Notes under the pieces: generated by a model | What the model was told of the DNA's origin: nothing | Seen by the model: the letters and a program-made list of their open reading frames with translations, nothing else | Database searches by the model: none | DNA from: Persicaria tinctoria | Lineage: Eukaryota; Streptophyta; Magnoliopsida; Caryophyllales; Polygonaceae | DNA: 64,000 nt | Reading direction: 5' to 3' | Assembly: GCA_037127255.1 (NCBI GenBank) | Contig: JBANSL010000013.1 | Location: forward strand, 2,482,188-2,546,187 | Shown here: one piece after another, positions 35,071 through 47,261 of the stretch | How the letters are laid out: every line of letters starts with the position of its first letter | How positions within the stretch are numbered: position 1 is the stretch's first letter | Program-made: the position numbers and the translations under genes

Positions 35071-35536
35071 TTATATGAGTGAAGTCGAACTCACCTAAAC
35101 TTTTTCTTCCAAGGTTGCACTCAAATATTTGGGCTGCAACTAGCCCATCACCAGTTTCAAAGGCCCATAAACAGGGCCCAACTTTTCTTTCTTTCTTTTT
35201 GTTTCTTCCTCTTCAGTTCGGCCGAATCCAATTTTGAAGTCTTCATCGCACGTCGCTGTGCATCTTTATGAAAGAAAGAAACCTCCATCTGCAAGTCAAG
35301 TTTCTCTCTCTCGCCTTCCTCTATAAGCTTGAAGCTATGATCTCAATTAGACATCGGAAATGAAGACTTTGAGGTCAGTGCTTCGCTTCCGATTCAAAAT
35401 TTCAACACTCTGGTTTCCTTTTCGTGTGTTCAGAAATCTCGATTTATTAGTCCGCAATTAAATTTCAATTTGAATTTTGTAGGTTCTAATTGTATATATC
35501 TGGAAACAAATTAAGTTCCCCAGCTAATTTGATCGA

Positions 35537-37804
35537 ATGGGAATGTCTCAATTTGGGAAGAAGAGGTGTATTTTTCTAGGGTTTATCTACCTTGTTCTTG
35601 TTTCAGCTGTTGGCAGCTCTGATTCCAAGTCTGAGGTAAGTTAGACACTGAAAACCTCTTCAAATTGATTGAATTTTCAACTTGTTGAGACTGGGTAGTG
35701 GCTTAATTTTTCTAGGGTTTGGTTGAATTTAGGTCAAGGGTAATCCTAAATTGGCTCCACCAAATCCTGTAACTGTTGATGCTTTAAACAATTCCACTGG
35801 GAAAAATGATGGATATAATCCTGGATTGGTCAAGGAGGATACAGAGAGAGTGGGAAAATCAGAAGAGGTTATTCAGAATGTTCTAGAGAAAAGCAATTTG
35901 AGCCGGCCAGTGGGTGTGGGAGATAATGATAAGCTTGAAAAAAAGGATGGTATCAGCTCAAAAGGGATGGTGAAGGATAATGTAGGTGAGGTAAAAGGGG
36001 AAACGGGAGACGGGTCGGAGTCGACGAGTAATGTGAAAGAAGAGGGGACCAAAGATTCCTCCCAGTCCCTGACGAATCTACAGAAAGGAAAGCCACAGTT
36101 TGGGGAATGTGATGCCTCCAATATGTGTGTTGATGAGAAGAATGATCTAGTGGCCTGCTTGCAAGTCCCAGGAAATGGTAGGTATTGCATTTTTTTTTTT
36201 ATGTATGTGTCGTTTTATGTCGGATTCTCTTTGTTGATCCTCCTGCACTGAAGTTAAATTTTGGAATGCCTTTTGTTTTGCTTACTCTTGACTCTTGAGA
36301 TATATTCTGCAAAGAACTTTAAATTTTTGTGGTGTTTACTCTTCTGAGGATAGCGGAAAAGTAAATCTTTCAAAAGCTTACAAAAACAAAAGGGAAGATG
36401 TTGTTCAAATTCTTACTATTCGAGTTCAGCTTGATTTTCTCATTGATTCTTTAGTCAGTAGATGCTTTCTTTTTGTATCACGATAATGAATAATGATTAT
36501 CAGCAGATTGTTTTACAAGTTAAATGGTATCGAAAATTGAATACTTACGAAAGGACTATTATCCTCACAAGGAAACGAAAAGATCAAGAAAGATAGCTAA
36601 ATATTAGTTGTAATTTTTGATAAAGTAAAAAAAGTAGAGTAATAATTAGGGTTATAAGAGTATTTTTGTTTGTTTTCTTAATAAGTGTGTAGATTTCTAA
36701 AATGACAAGCTTTAATTAATGGAGGGAGTATTTGTTTAGAATATTTTGGTTTCCCTCGTAAGCTAATTAATGTTGGGAATGGTTGGAATCGTGTATCGTG
36801 GTGTCCAAGGTGAAGCGTATATATATGAATTAGCACTGAGCTTAGACGGTTCGACTCTCTTTCATATCATCGTAGTGTAAATATGTAACTGGGGTATATT
36901 TCTTTTCAGACTCTCCGGATCTCTTGCTGCTAATTCAGAATAGGGGTAAGCGGCCCTTAACTGTTGGGATTGCAGCGCCTGAGTTTGTTCAGCTGGAGAA
37001 GACTAGGGTTCAACTTCAAGCAAAGGAAGACAAAAAGGTGAGATATTTCGTATCAGGAATCGTAAAATCACATGCTGAGCATCATATGCTCTTCGGTCCG
37101 AGTACTTAAATCTCATTCATTTGAAACACTTGGAATATACTCTTGTTTCTAACTCTCAATCTGAAGAATTAGCTCATTTGTCCAGAGTGAAATGCATATA
37201 AGCAAAAGAATAGATTTCATTATCGTAGAACTGATACGGTACTGTAAAATCATCTTGACATTCGACAATTTCATAATCTGATGTTAACCATTTACAAGTT
37301 CCAGTAAAGTGCTCTTTCGTCTTGAACATTCTATTTTTGCAGGTTAAAGTTTCGATAGGATATGATGGCATAGGCGGCTTGATCAATCTGACCACAAATG
37401 AGGAACGATGCACACTCGATTTCAAGGACTTGATCCCCCGGGACCCCAAAGGGGAAACCCAGTTCGCTTACAAGCCAAGTTACCTAACCAGCTTAACGAG
37501 AAGTCGCTACCTGTTGTTTATTTCCATAACCGTAATCTTCTTCTTGGCATCCTTTTGGATGTGTTTTGGTTTCGGCAGAAAGTTCTTCCTCAAAAACGGG
37601 TACCAAGAACTAGAGATGGAGCTACCCGTTTCAGTTTCCGGCCAGCCCAAAGCAGATTCACCCACCGAAGCTTGGGATAGCAGCTGGGACGATGAATGGG
37701 TTGATGAGGAGGCGCCCAAGACGCCTACATTGCCGGTCACCCCTAACCTCTCATCAAGGGGTCTTGCTTCGCGGCGTTTGAGCAAGGAAGGGTGGAAGGA
37801 CTAA
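35537..37804 (+). CDS. putative type I membrane protein (PMP-like)
   Basis: Four exons, 35537-35635, 35733-36177, 36910-37037 and 37343-37804, give 377 residues with all phases consistent. A signal peptide covers about residues 1-27 (CIFLGFIYLVLVSAVGSSDS). Then comes a polar luminal region rich in Lys, Glu and Ser. A conserved Cys-bearing module follows (FGECDASNMCVDEKNDLVAC ... NLTTNEERCTLDF). One membrane span lies at about 280-302 (YLLFISITVIFFLASFWMCF). The cytosolic tail is acidic and aromatic (AWDSSWDDEWVDEEAPKTP). The layout matches the plant family that includes Arabidopsis At3g24160 (PMP); the molecular role is not known to me. A secretory-pathway membrane location is inferred. Confidence 0.82.
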
Positions 37805-39074
37805 TGACATACTCAAAATCTCCTGAGTCAGGTAAAACGACCCGAAAATTTTGCCAATATTGCTGCAAATTTTGTACCTTGTGGGGAAAATATCTTAGCA
37901 AAATATTCAGTATGTATGCTATCTGATTTGAATTTATTTGTATTTTCTAAGCATAAACCAGTTTCCAGGTAGCAGCATCTCTGCATCAAATACAGACTAC
38001 AGTCAGTTTTCGCCAATCAAACTAGCTTGAGAAGTTAAACCTTGCTCTACCATAGTGAAGAACAGGTCGATTATTCTAGGTTTTTGCATCGTTTTGTGTC
38101 CAAATTAGGCACTTGAAATGTCGCATTGGCATTACCCTTGACATAATGGCTGGGGTGAGACCGGTGAGTACCTTTGAAAGGGGATTTTCGTAAACGTACA
38201 CCAAGTATCTCATAAACACTTTTTTTTTAACTACAGTAGACAAGAAGAAAAAGTAGATCGACTAAGCGATCTAAGCCAGGGTGGCTTGATAAACCCTACA
38301 CAGAGGGTCGCTAGTAAAAAAAATTGTTTAAACCTAAAATTACAATAAGATAAATTTAAATTTAAATTTAAAAAAAAAAATCAAAATTATTGATCACTAG
38401 TTGCATGCAGATCGAGGAAAAGTTGACGCTGACATAGTTGGAAGTGACAATGGTTGCAGATCTGATTTCGGGTACGTTGCTGAGCAAAGCACAAGGGCGG
38501 TGACTTTGCTCTTCAATCATGTTGCATGTGGTGCCTCGGAGTCATCTCATAAACACATTTAACTACTCATTATAACTGAATAACTCGCTGAAAAACAGGG
38601 CGAGTAGCGAATTTATCTGTCCGCAATTTGCACAATAATCTTTAGTAAACAAGTTTTGACATCTCAACCAAAAGAAACACAAACTTAATTAAAACTTTCA
38701 AGTCTCCCCACTATTATAAATCCATCCGTATATTTAGCAGTAATAACTATATGAAACTATATAAAAAGAATTGATAAAAAAATATTTTGTATTGTTTTTA
38801 TCATTCTAAAAAAAATTGTATTAATAGTAAAAACGCCATGTTTTGCCGAACGGATAGAGTATTGGTTTAATTACCCAGCAATTAGTTGATGAATTATGAG
38901 TTCTGACTTATGACTATTAAGTGAAGCCTAATTGGATTACTTTAGGGAGCGCTCTTACTAAGGCTCCGTTTGGCAACACAAATAGATTTTCAGGGCTTTT
39001 GATTTTAATATTATAATTAAAATTTTCAATGAGGTGAATATAAGATTTTAATTTAATTAGATTTTCAACCGCCA
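37805..39074. other. 3' flank and AT-rich spacer
   Basis: No gene recognised. Around 38221-38330 a T run followed by GACAAGAAG-type sequence could be an old LINE 3' end. 38400-38530 is less AT-rich and unidentified. Confidence 0.35.
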
Positions 39075-39079
39075 CTTAC

Positions 39080-39286
39080 TGTTGACAATTCAATTGTGCT
39101 TCAACTGATTGTATTTATTAAATCCCAAATTAGGATATATATATATATAGCAAATACAGGAGTAAGCTCTGTTGAACGTGTGGAGAGAATCTCTCTAACT
39201 AATTTGACCTATTCTAATTGATAACAATAATTAATAATAAAATTAAAATAAGATCTAAATAATAGGAATTAGTTAATTCCTTTACA
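39080..39286 (-). repeat. 3' LTR of the TRIM-like element
   Basis: 207 bp, with a short TA run (15 nt, 39135-39149). It matches the other LTR with two substitutions outside the TA tract. Confidence 0.87.
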
Positions 39287-40029
39287 TGCCCCCGCAAGTC
39301 GGACGCCGGAGAGAAGAGTCCGAACTTGGAGACTAGGTGGTTGAAACGGTGCCGAAGAGTCAGTCAGCTGATCATCGGTGGACACATAGGCCACCCGAAG
39401 CTTGTTGCGCGCGCAGGTGACCCGTCGGTGTTGATCTGCAATGGGAGGGAAGGTGGTGGTGGTTTCTGGCGGCGTTGGCCTCCTGGCGGCTGCGGCGGTT
39501 GTTGTGGCTCGGTGGTTGCGGTAGGTCTTTCCAAGAGAGGAGCCAATGGAGACGTTTGTGATCTGAAACCCGAATGACATTGATGGTGTCAAGCTCTCGG
39601 TGTCTCGTTGGTGCCATCGAAATTGACGAGGAGGCCGCTCAAAATTGATGGTGATGGTTCTAGTGGCAAAAGCCAAAAATTGGATTAGCCCGAAGGCGAT
39701 CTTGGGTGGCCGAAATGGGTTTTGGCCAATGAAAATCAAGAATAAAAATAAAAGGCCGACATGGTTTTGGCCGAAATTGGGTTGGCAAAAGCCAAAATTT
39801 TTGGTTAGTGCGGAAGCGGTTTTGTAATGGCCGGAGCTAAGATTGGATTGTCGGTAGGCGGTTAGGGAATAAGGAAGAAAGGCCTACATGGTTTTGGCCA
39901 TTAAATTGTTTTTGGTTAGGCGGAAGCCATTAGTTTTGAGGATCGGAGCCGTTAGGCTAAGAACTCTCTGATACCATGTTGACAATTCAATTGTGCTTCA
40001 ACTGATTGTATTTATTAAATCCCAAATTA

Positions 40030-40031
<2 letters not shown>

Positions 40032-40126
<95 letters not shown>
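40032..40126. repeat. expanded (TA)n tract in the LTR
   Basis: 95 nt of pure TA alternation, against 15 nt at the same site in the partner LTR. Confidence 0.9.
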
Positions 40127-40127
<1 letters not shown>

Positions 40128-40225
40128 CAAATACAGGAGTAAGCTCTGTTGAACGTGTGGAGAGAATCTCTCTAACTAATTTGACCTATTCTAATTGATA
40201 ACAGTAATTAATAATAAAATTAAAA

Positions 40226-42579
40226 TCCTAAACAACACTAAAGCATAAGCTGACTTGCCACGTGTCAGCTTCTGGTGAATTTTTTTCCCGCTCAAAACAT
40301 AACCATTCAGTATTTGCCATTTGTCAATTATATGCCACATATACTTTATCCACCTAATTTGAATTAATTATTTGGTATTCTTATATATTTTGGCAATTAT
40401 ATTACGTATATATATAATCACACAGATCTTTATTTTTGCCAAAATATATAGCCTTTGATATCGTTATTTTTAGCACAATATCATTTGATATACTTTCATT
40501 CCTCAAATATATGGTTGACTATAGGAATAAAAAAATTATTTCTGCATTTCCTAGCGTACCTTCAAAATAAACATAATTCATTAGACGAAATTAATTTTAA
40601 GTTATTAATTCAGTAGATGAAATATATTGGAATCTCTAGCTACTTTCTTCTAATACATTGATATAAAAGCTTCATTGTTTAGTTCATCAAAAAAAAAACA
40701 CTTCGTTTTTCACAAAATGTATATAAAAAATGACCACATATATAGTAATTAGATTTGAATAATGTATATGATCAAACAATGAATGGAGCAACCACACTTC
40801 TTTCGAAATCTTATCTTATACAGTATTAAAACAGAAGCTAAACTACCCCATATCATTTTTGGTTAAAATTTTCTCCTCCTAAAGTTTTAGCCAATTATAG
40901 TATACCACATATGTATATAGATGCCGCATATTTATCCATATATTTGTGATTTTGTTTTTCATAATATTGCCAGTAACTTCTATTTTTGGTAAAAAAAAAC
41001 TAAAAATCCTAAACAATACTAAAGTAGAGGCTGGATATGCCACGTGTCGCACTCTCCTTCAAAATTTTCCCGCCTTTTTTTTACTCCTAAAATGGTGCGC
41101 CACGTGTGAAATTTTTCAACCTATTTTTTCTTTATTTCAATTCTTTTCATAATTAATTTAGAAAATGATAATTGTTATTTATGGTAAATAATTATTCACT
41201 TGAAAAAACCCATCTGAATGACCTATATATAGATTTAACTATTTAGGATATTATATATCTACATTTATGTATAATATATCTTATTTATTATATATATACG
41301 TATTTATTTTCAATTCATTGTAGTAGTATAGTCAAAACTTGCCTAGCCGTAAAAAAATTGAGTATTAATTACTATAGACTTTTAATTAGTTATGTATCAT
41401 ATCCCTTTTAATTAATCAATTAATCAATTATTGTATAATAGAAGTAATGGTTTTTAAATCTTCTTTAATTTAATGGCTAATTAAATGGACATGTATTTAT
41501 TGTAATATTAATGCTTTACTAATTGAGATCCACAATATAATGACACGTTGGATTTCAATATGATGAAGTTTAAAAAATGTGAACCTTTAACGGAGTCAAT
41601 TTGTTGTGTCCTATCTCCATGGTTTGTGTTTAATTAGATTTCGGAAGGAGAAATGAAGAAAATCAGAGATTAAATGTTACTGTATAGTTTAGGAGGAGAA
41701 TACGAGAATTAGGTAGAAATTATATTTTTTTCATTTATATTCGTGTATCAAAATCTCGATTCCCACCCTATCCTTCCTCATAAAAAAAAACACCCTTTAA
41801 CATTTTTTTTAAAAATTTAATCATTTTTTTAATTATGGGAATGGGGAGGGCAATTCAATGGGTTGTCCCATTTGCTAATCGGTGTCAATTGTATTCGGAG
41901 TCTATCTTATATTCTGTTGATGCCAGTTTTTTTTAATTATCCAAAGAACTAGAGTACTTTTTTCTATAAATACTTTATTTTAAATTGCTAATTGGTTATA
42001 AGAACAATAATAGTTGATTATTTTTTATGTGATTATTTTTTTATTTAAAATTGAGTATACAATGGGTTTTAGGCGAGAAAAGTGGTTTTTTTTTACTTAA
42101 TTATGAAACTTCAATATGCTTAAGAGAATAAAAAAACCCATTTGATGAACGTGTGAGTTTTATTTTGACGAAGGTGGTATCTGAGATTAGAGATTTTTGA
42201 GATTGTATGATTGATCTTATGTATGTTAGGAGGGCAAACAATTCAATTACATGTTTATTTTCTCGCTCAAATTAGATTTGTTTCTAATTTGTACTTATTC
42301 TTTATCTATTCAATTTGTTTTAATATTATTAGAAATTTATGATTGTTAATTAATGACAGAGTTTTAATTTCATTTGAAAAATAATTCTATGATATTATTT
42401 AATTTTTTATTAAACTATATAAAAATTATCATAAAATGTAGGTTATCAATTTTGTTTGTAGATGAATATACTTTTTTCAATGTTAATATTTTTACATTTA
42501 AATATGAAAAAATTATTATAATATTGCATTCTCTAATATTTTTGCATTAAACCCGTGCAAAGCACGGGGAATAGACTAG
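40226..42579 (+). mobile_element. Helitron, inserted in an LTR
   Basis: 2354 bp starting TCCTAAACAAC and ending GAATAGACTAG. The uninterrupted partner LTR reads ATTAAAATAAGATC, so insertion was between A and T with no duplication, as Helitrons do. A perfect hairpin (CCCGTGC-AAA-GCACGGG) ends 7 bases before the CTAG. The interior is AT-rich without a Rep-helicase ORF, so the copy is non-autonomous. Two further Helitron-like 5' starts lie inside: TCTTATACAGTATTAAAAC near 40815 and TCCTAAACAATACTAAAG at 41006. Confidence 0.9.
42552..42579 (+). other. Helitron 3' terminal hairpin and CTAG end
   Basis: A 7-bp stem with a 3-nt loop at 42552-42568, then GAATAGA and CTAG (42576-42579). This is the structure that ends rolling-circle transposition. 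Confidence 0.88.
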
Positions 42580-42622
42580 TAAGATCTAAATAATAGGAAT
42601 TAGTTAATTCCTTTGCACTTAC

Positions 42623-44301
42623 CTCATGTTTTTTTGGAATTTTTCTTTCTCTATTCACGAATCTATTCATTTTATTCTATCTCATTAGCTAGTTTGTATC
42701 AACTATCCTATTATCCATGGTTAAAAAACACCTCAGTGGCTTATAATTGTTGAATTTAACATATTTGTAACATATCTAATCCATCCATTTTAACTGTCCC
42801 ATCGATTATGTGTTACGAAACGAATCCTAAATTTGATTGCAATGTGAATGCTCAACCTAAAAAAGGGCTCACAAACTGACAAAAGTCCATTTGTATGTGA
42901 AAGCAACACCAAATGGAGGAAATTTGTGTTCTGTTTCCCATTTTGGGCATTTACATATGAAAGCAACAACATATTTGAAGACTGTTTACTCCATGTGTAG
43001 ACACTAGACCATCGGTTCAAATCACCGTTAGGATAAACACAGAATTAGCTATTCACCCAAACTTTTCGGAGTTTATGATTTTTTATTCACAAGCTTTAAT
43101 CAGCTATTTTAACAACTGATTTACGACCGATAACAACTGAACAAAAATCGAACCCGGAGATCGTTGTTGTGCATTTTATGTTACAATATTACAAACCGGA
43201 GGAAATTTCCCCAAATCAACCGAAACCGGGAAGTTTCTTACCGGCTTCCGATCGTTTTGTTTACAAAACAAAAAAGGCTCAATTAATTTTGGTTAATTAA
43301 TAGGGAGATTGAAATTGTTAATCTCAAGATAAATTTAACAAGTTGTCGGAATTAATTAATACTAATCCGTATGATTAACTTCATGTTAGATCGAGCAATT
43401 TGAAGGAGCCTGAAATCAAATGTCCTGTGAAGCATCGAAGAAACTCCAAAATTAAATGTGGGATTAGCTGGCTGGGTTTAATACGCTAGAGCTTCATAAA
43501 TACAAACCACCAAACAACACTTAAAAAATGATTAACCCATTAGCACGAGGTGATACCTGGCATTGCCGGTGACGACGAGGTTCAAACTGTATATTGTGTT
43601 GACTGTTGAGTTCGTTAGATCTCATGCTTGAGTTCCATGGCGGAACTAGACTTCCGGTGATGAGGGGGTCGAAATTTTACATTATATTTTTTTGTTTATC
43701 AAGTACAAAATTTTTAAAAAATATTAAAAAGCAATAAATTTGTAGTTTAAATATGCAATTTCTTTATGAAAAATCGAAAAAAAGGGACATAATAAAAAAA
43801 TGTGGATTTTTTTTATTATAAATAAAAGTGTTTCAAAATTTTTGAAAAAAAACTATAAAATTATAATTTAAATGTTTAATTCCTTTAAAAAATATGGTAT
43901 AAAAAAATTTAAAAATGATTTTTGTTTATAATAAAAAAGCATTGAAAAAACTATAAAATATTAGTTTAAATGTTTAATTTAAAAAAAATCATCGATACAA
44001 AAAATTTGTCCAAACTAGAGGTATAAAGACTTGAATCTCTAATCTCTAAATTAAAGTGGTTACCCTTTAACAACTAAATTATTTATTATTTTACTCTTTC
44101 ATTATTAATATCATATATAATTACCTATATAAATAGTACTACATATATATTTACCCATGTATTACCAAAAAAAAAAAAACTTGTGGGAGTCAAGGCCATT
44201 CCTGGCCCCCAAGTAGTTCTGCCTCTGATGGGACTAATTAATGGGTTGTATGCAAAAAACTTATGCTATGTATAGGTTTCATTCTAAAATTAATTACTCT
44301 A
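42623..44301. other. intergenic region with a possible degenerate hAT MITE
   Basis: No gene. About 43636-44230 is bounded by CATGGCGGAACTAG and, inverted, CAGAGGCAGAACTAC. These resemble hAT ends, but I found no TSD, so this is only a suggestion. Confidence 0.35.
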
Positions 44302-44304
44302 TTA

Positions 44305-44506
44305 GACAATCTCTAATACAATAATTTTTTCAATTGAAGATTTGGAGAATGATTTCCTTTGGAAAAATGTTGTAGATTTAGAAAAATCTCTCTAGCTTTT
44401 CTTATGCTTCTCCGTTTTGGAGAATAAGATGGGAAATGTGTTGGAAAAAAAAAGCGTCTTTAAATTCTCGAAAATCTCTAACATGAAAAATCTGTTGGAG
44501 ATGCTC
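44305..44506. mobile_element. Tourist-like MITE
   Basis: 202 bp. It ends GTTGGAGATGCTC and begins GACAATCTCTAATACAA. The TSD TTA is at 44302-44304 and 44507-44509. Confidence 0.65.
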
Positions 44507-44810
44507 TTAACCCAATAAATCCTAACTCATATTCGTATAGTTGGTATTTGGACACTTTTTTTACTGAATAAATATTTAACCTTTTATACACCATTAATGA
44601 TAAAAGTTTTTAATTTTGCTAATTTATTTCATTGACTGTGTTTGATTTTCAAGCCATTTATTAATACTTCAATTTTTCGATGTTATTTTCCTTGGTTTAT
44701 TGGACTATTTTATTTTACAACATTTATTTGCTAAAAAGTTATCATTTTAAAAATAAAATTAACCTTTTAAAAAGTGCGAAATTAACCAAACAACCGCCTA
44801 TTCGGATAAT

Positions 44811-45300
44811 GTGAGTCTTCTTAGTGTTTTTGCACGAGCGGTGTGTGGCTCTGCCTCCAATGTCTGTAGGAGTTCTTCTGTTTGGCTGGGGTCGTGGAGT
44901 CCGGAGTTGGGATTGGATGAGGTCGTGGTGATGCTTTCAGGGCGACTCCGTATCCGGGAAGGAGCTTCCTTTGAAGTTTTTGTCTTCACTACCCGCAAGA
45001 GACAGATTTATGTTGTACCCTTGGCTCGTGATGCTACTGTTCGGTGGTGCTTGACTTCGTTCTCCACCGACATCCTCAACTGAGTGAGAGTAGTTCTACT
45101 TGAGTCATTTTGTTATATAGTTTTTTTATGCTTTCGATGCATATTATTTTCTATTTTTATTGTATGTTTAGACGGTTTTCGTCCGAGGATTCATCGATCT
45201 CTCGAGAATTAAGCTTTTCTATTTTTACTGTATGTTTAGACGGTTTTCGTCTGACAATTCGTCGATCTCTCGAGAATTAAGCTTGAATCTTTACTTTATT
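44811..45300 (+). mobile_element. probable degenerate retroelement 3' end
   Basis: A 90-codon ORF (44811-45083) that I do not recognise is followed by a T-rich trailer containing a perfectly phased 68-bp tandem repeat. The GC-richer composition against AT-rich flanks and the lack of gene context suggest a transposon remnant, not a gene. Confidence 0.35.
45147..45282. repeat. 68-bp tandem duplication
   Basis: Two units, 45147-45214 and 45215-45282. Both contain TATGTTTAGACGGTTTTCGT and end CGATCTCTCGAGAATTAAGC. Confidence 0.85.
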
Positions 45301-45599
45301 TCACCATTTGCTAAATTTGGCCCATTTGGGACATTTTCAAATATTATTTGTTCTTTTTGATTATTTTGGAAAAGCGAGTTTCAAAAGGGTGGGATAGAAA
45401 AATGGAAAAAAATCAGTTTGCAAATCAGCAATCTCTTGTATTCCGGGTCAGGCCATCAATTACGGTTAATAAAGTAAGCCCTGACAATTAAGGGTTTGAC
45501 CAGGCCACATCTCTCACGCCTTTGACCACGTCTTCCCACCGTCTCCTCCACGGCCACTTCACTCCACAATCCAAATTTCGATAAAGCAGGGTTTGAGGG

Positions 45600-46085
45600 T
45601 GGGATCATGATGTACGCACTATTTTATCGAATAAGTCGAAAGAGTGTTTTTGATAAACCCAAAACAATAAATCACATAAATCATATTGAGACAAGATAGA
45701 CAGTATAAAAAGAGGCAATAGGAAGCAGGTAAGAAGGCTGACAAGAAGCATAAACGATAGGACTCAGCGTCCAGACTCGAACTACTAAACATTAGAAACC
45801 CGAATGCGTCTCCTCCAGTAGTCTCTATCCAATGTCATATCTTTCGAAAGATTCAGTAAATTGAGATCCTAACGGATAACCTTCATCCAGCTCTTCTTTG
45901 ACCTACCTCTCCCCCTACAAATAGCACCAAACTCTAGCACGTACGCACAGGGGCGGATATAGGTCTCCTACGAACGTGCCAAACTACCGTAATCTGGACT
46001 CCCGCAGTTTGTCAGCAATACAGATACTCGCAACTCCAACCTTACTCCTGATGTCCTCGTTTCTGATTCTGTCCAATCTCGTACG
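45600..46085 (-). mobile_element. LINE tail remnant
   Basis: The minus strand reads a degenerate LINE tail: RIRNEDIRSKVGVASIADKL, then RESRLRWF followed by broken frames. The plus-strand motif GTACGCACTATTTTATCGA is shared with the remnant at 24655-25095. Confidence 0.6.
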
Positions 46086-46147
46086 TTACACTTAATTTAA
46101 ATTTGTAATTGATTGTTGTAAATAACTTACTCTTAATTCTCTCGTAA

Positions 46148-46556
46148 GAGCATCCCCAACATCTTATGTAAAATAGAGAAAATGTGTAATTTTAAAGGAA
46201 ATATAGGTTTATTTTAACCCCAACAGCTTTTGTAAAACCATCTCTAAAATAGAGAAATGTGAGGAAAGAGAAAAAAAATCTCTAAATTTAGAGAAATACT
46301 TAAAATCTGTAAAATTAAATGCATTCACTCCTTCTCACGTATACCCATTTATTCATTGATTGTTACATATTGATTGAATTAATTTATTGAAATTTTATTT
46401 ATTAAATTATGAATTTATGCATTTATTATAGTGTATAATAAATGTATAAATATGTAAAATAGAGAAGCTGTTGGAGTTAGAGTATAAAAATTATAGAGAT
46501 TTTGACATTTTTCTCTTTATAATAGAGAATTTTTAGAGAAGTTGTTGGAGTTGCTA
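46148..46556. mobile_element. Tourist-like MITE
   Basis: About 409 bp between GAGCATCCCCAACA and, at the other end, TGTTGGAGTTGCTA. TAA is on both sides (46145-46147 and 46557-46559). Both arms contain AAAATAGAGA and AGAGATTTT-type repeats. Confidence 0.65.
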
Positions 46557-47261
46557 TAAGAAGGGAAAATGTTAAAAAGGGTGTGGTGGGGAAAAGACAA
46601 AATGTAAAAGCAACAACAACTCTCAACTCTTCAAGAAGTGCTTCTATTTGACTTTTTGATGTGGTTTTAAGAATTTAGGAAATGTGGCTACCGAATTTCT
46701 CATGATTTGCCATATCTTATGCAATAAATCAAGGGCCAATTTGTTTTTAAAGTTTCATACTTTCGTCATTCTTTACAATAAAAAAAAACTCAATTAGTTA
46801 AAATATACTCCGTATCATTTTAACATCATGCATATTTTTATAATAATACTTGTAATAGATATACTATTATATTATTAATTATTGTTTTGCTTTTTACTTT
46901 TTTAAAAAATTGCAATTAACAATGTAATACTGTTAAAAAACAGTAGACGAGTCATAGATAATAAAGGACCGCTAGCTAGTCTAGCCGTCTAGACACCCGT
47001 CTAACTGTAGATAGCGGAGAGTTTCTCGTCTAAATTGATTTTGGAACCCTCGAAATCGACAATTTACTACTTCATCCATTCATAAAAAATGATATTGACT
47101 ATTCACACACATGTTTTTAAATGATATATAAATATTCATTTTTAATACTTTTTTTAACCATTTCATATTTATTAATAATAATTGTGAAATTATTTTAAAA
47201 AATGGAAAAAAAATATTTTATAAAGTTTTATTATCGTAAAAAAAAAGGTGTATAAATAATA

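Larger units (their letters stand above)
39080..42617 (-). mobile_element. small non-autonomous LTR retrotransposon (TRIM-like) with Helitron inside
   Basis: The TSD CTTAC is at 39075-39079 and 42618-42622. On the plus strand both LTRs begin TGTTGACAATTC. The left one ends TTTACA; the right one ends TTTGCA after an interrupting Helitron. The primer site CTCTGATACCA at 39966-39976 reads TGGTATCAGAG on the minus strand, so the element points left. A purine-rich stretch (CTTGCGGGGGCA, minus) abuts the left (3') LTR. Without the Helitron it is 1184 bp: LTRs of 207 and 287 bp and a 690-bp interior without gag or pol. Confidence 0.88.
39977..42617 (-). repeat. 5' LTR of the TRIM-like element, split by a Helitron
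   Basis: The LTR pieces are 39977-40225 and 42580-42617. The 80-bp length difference from the other LTR is accounted for by the TA tract. Confidence 0.85.

Noticed and set aside
39269..39739. Minus-strand ORF of 156 codons in the TRIM-like element
   Set aside because: It runs from the interior into the LTR, has no gag or pol motif, and is likely fortuitous.
40032..40126. CRISPR or satellite array
   Set aside because: It is a plain TA dinucleotide run without spacers. No CRISPR is expected in a plant nucleus.
44811..45083. Independent small gene
   Set aside because: No family match, no introns or promoter signs, and a repeat-type trailer follows. Treated as a probable retroelement remnant.
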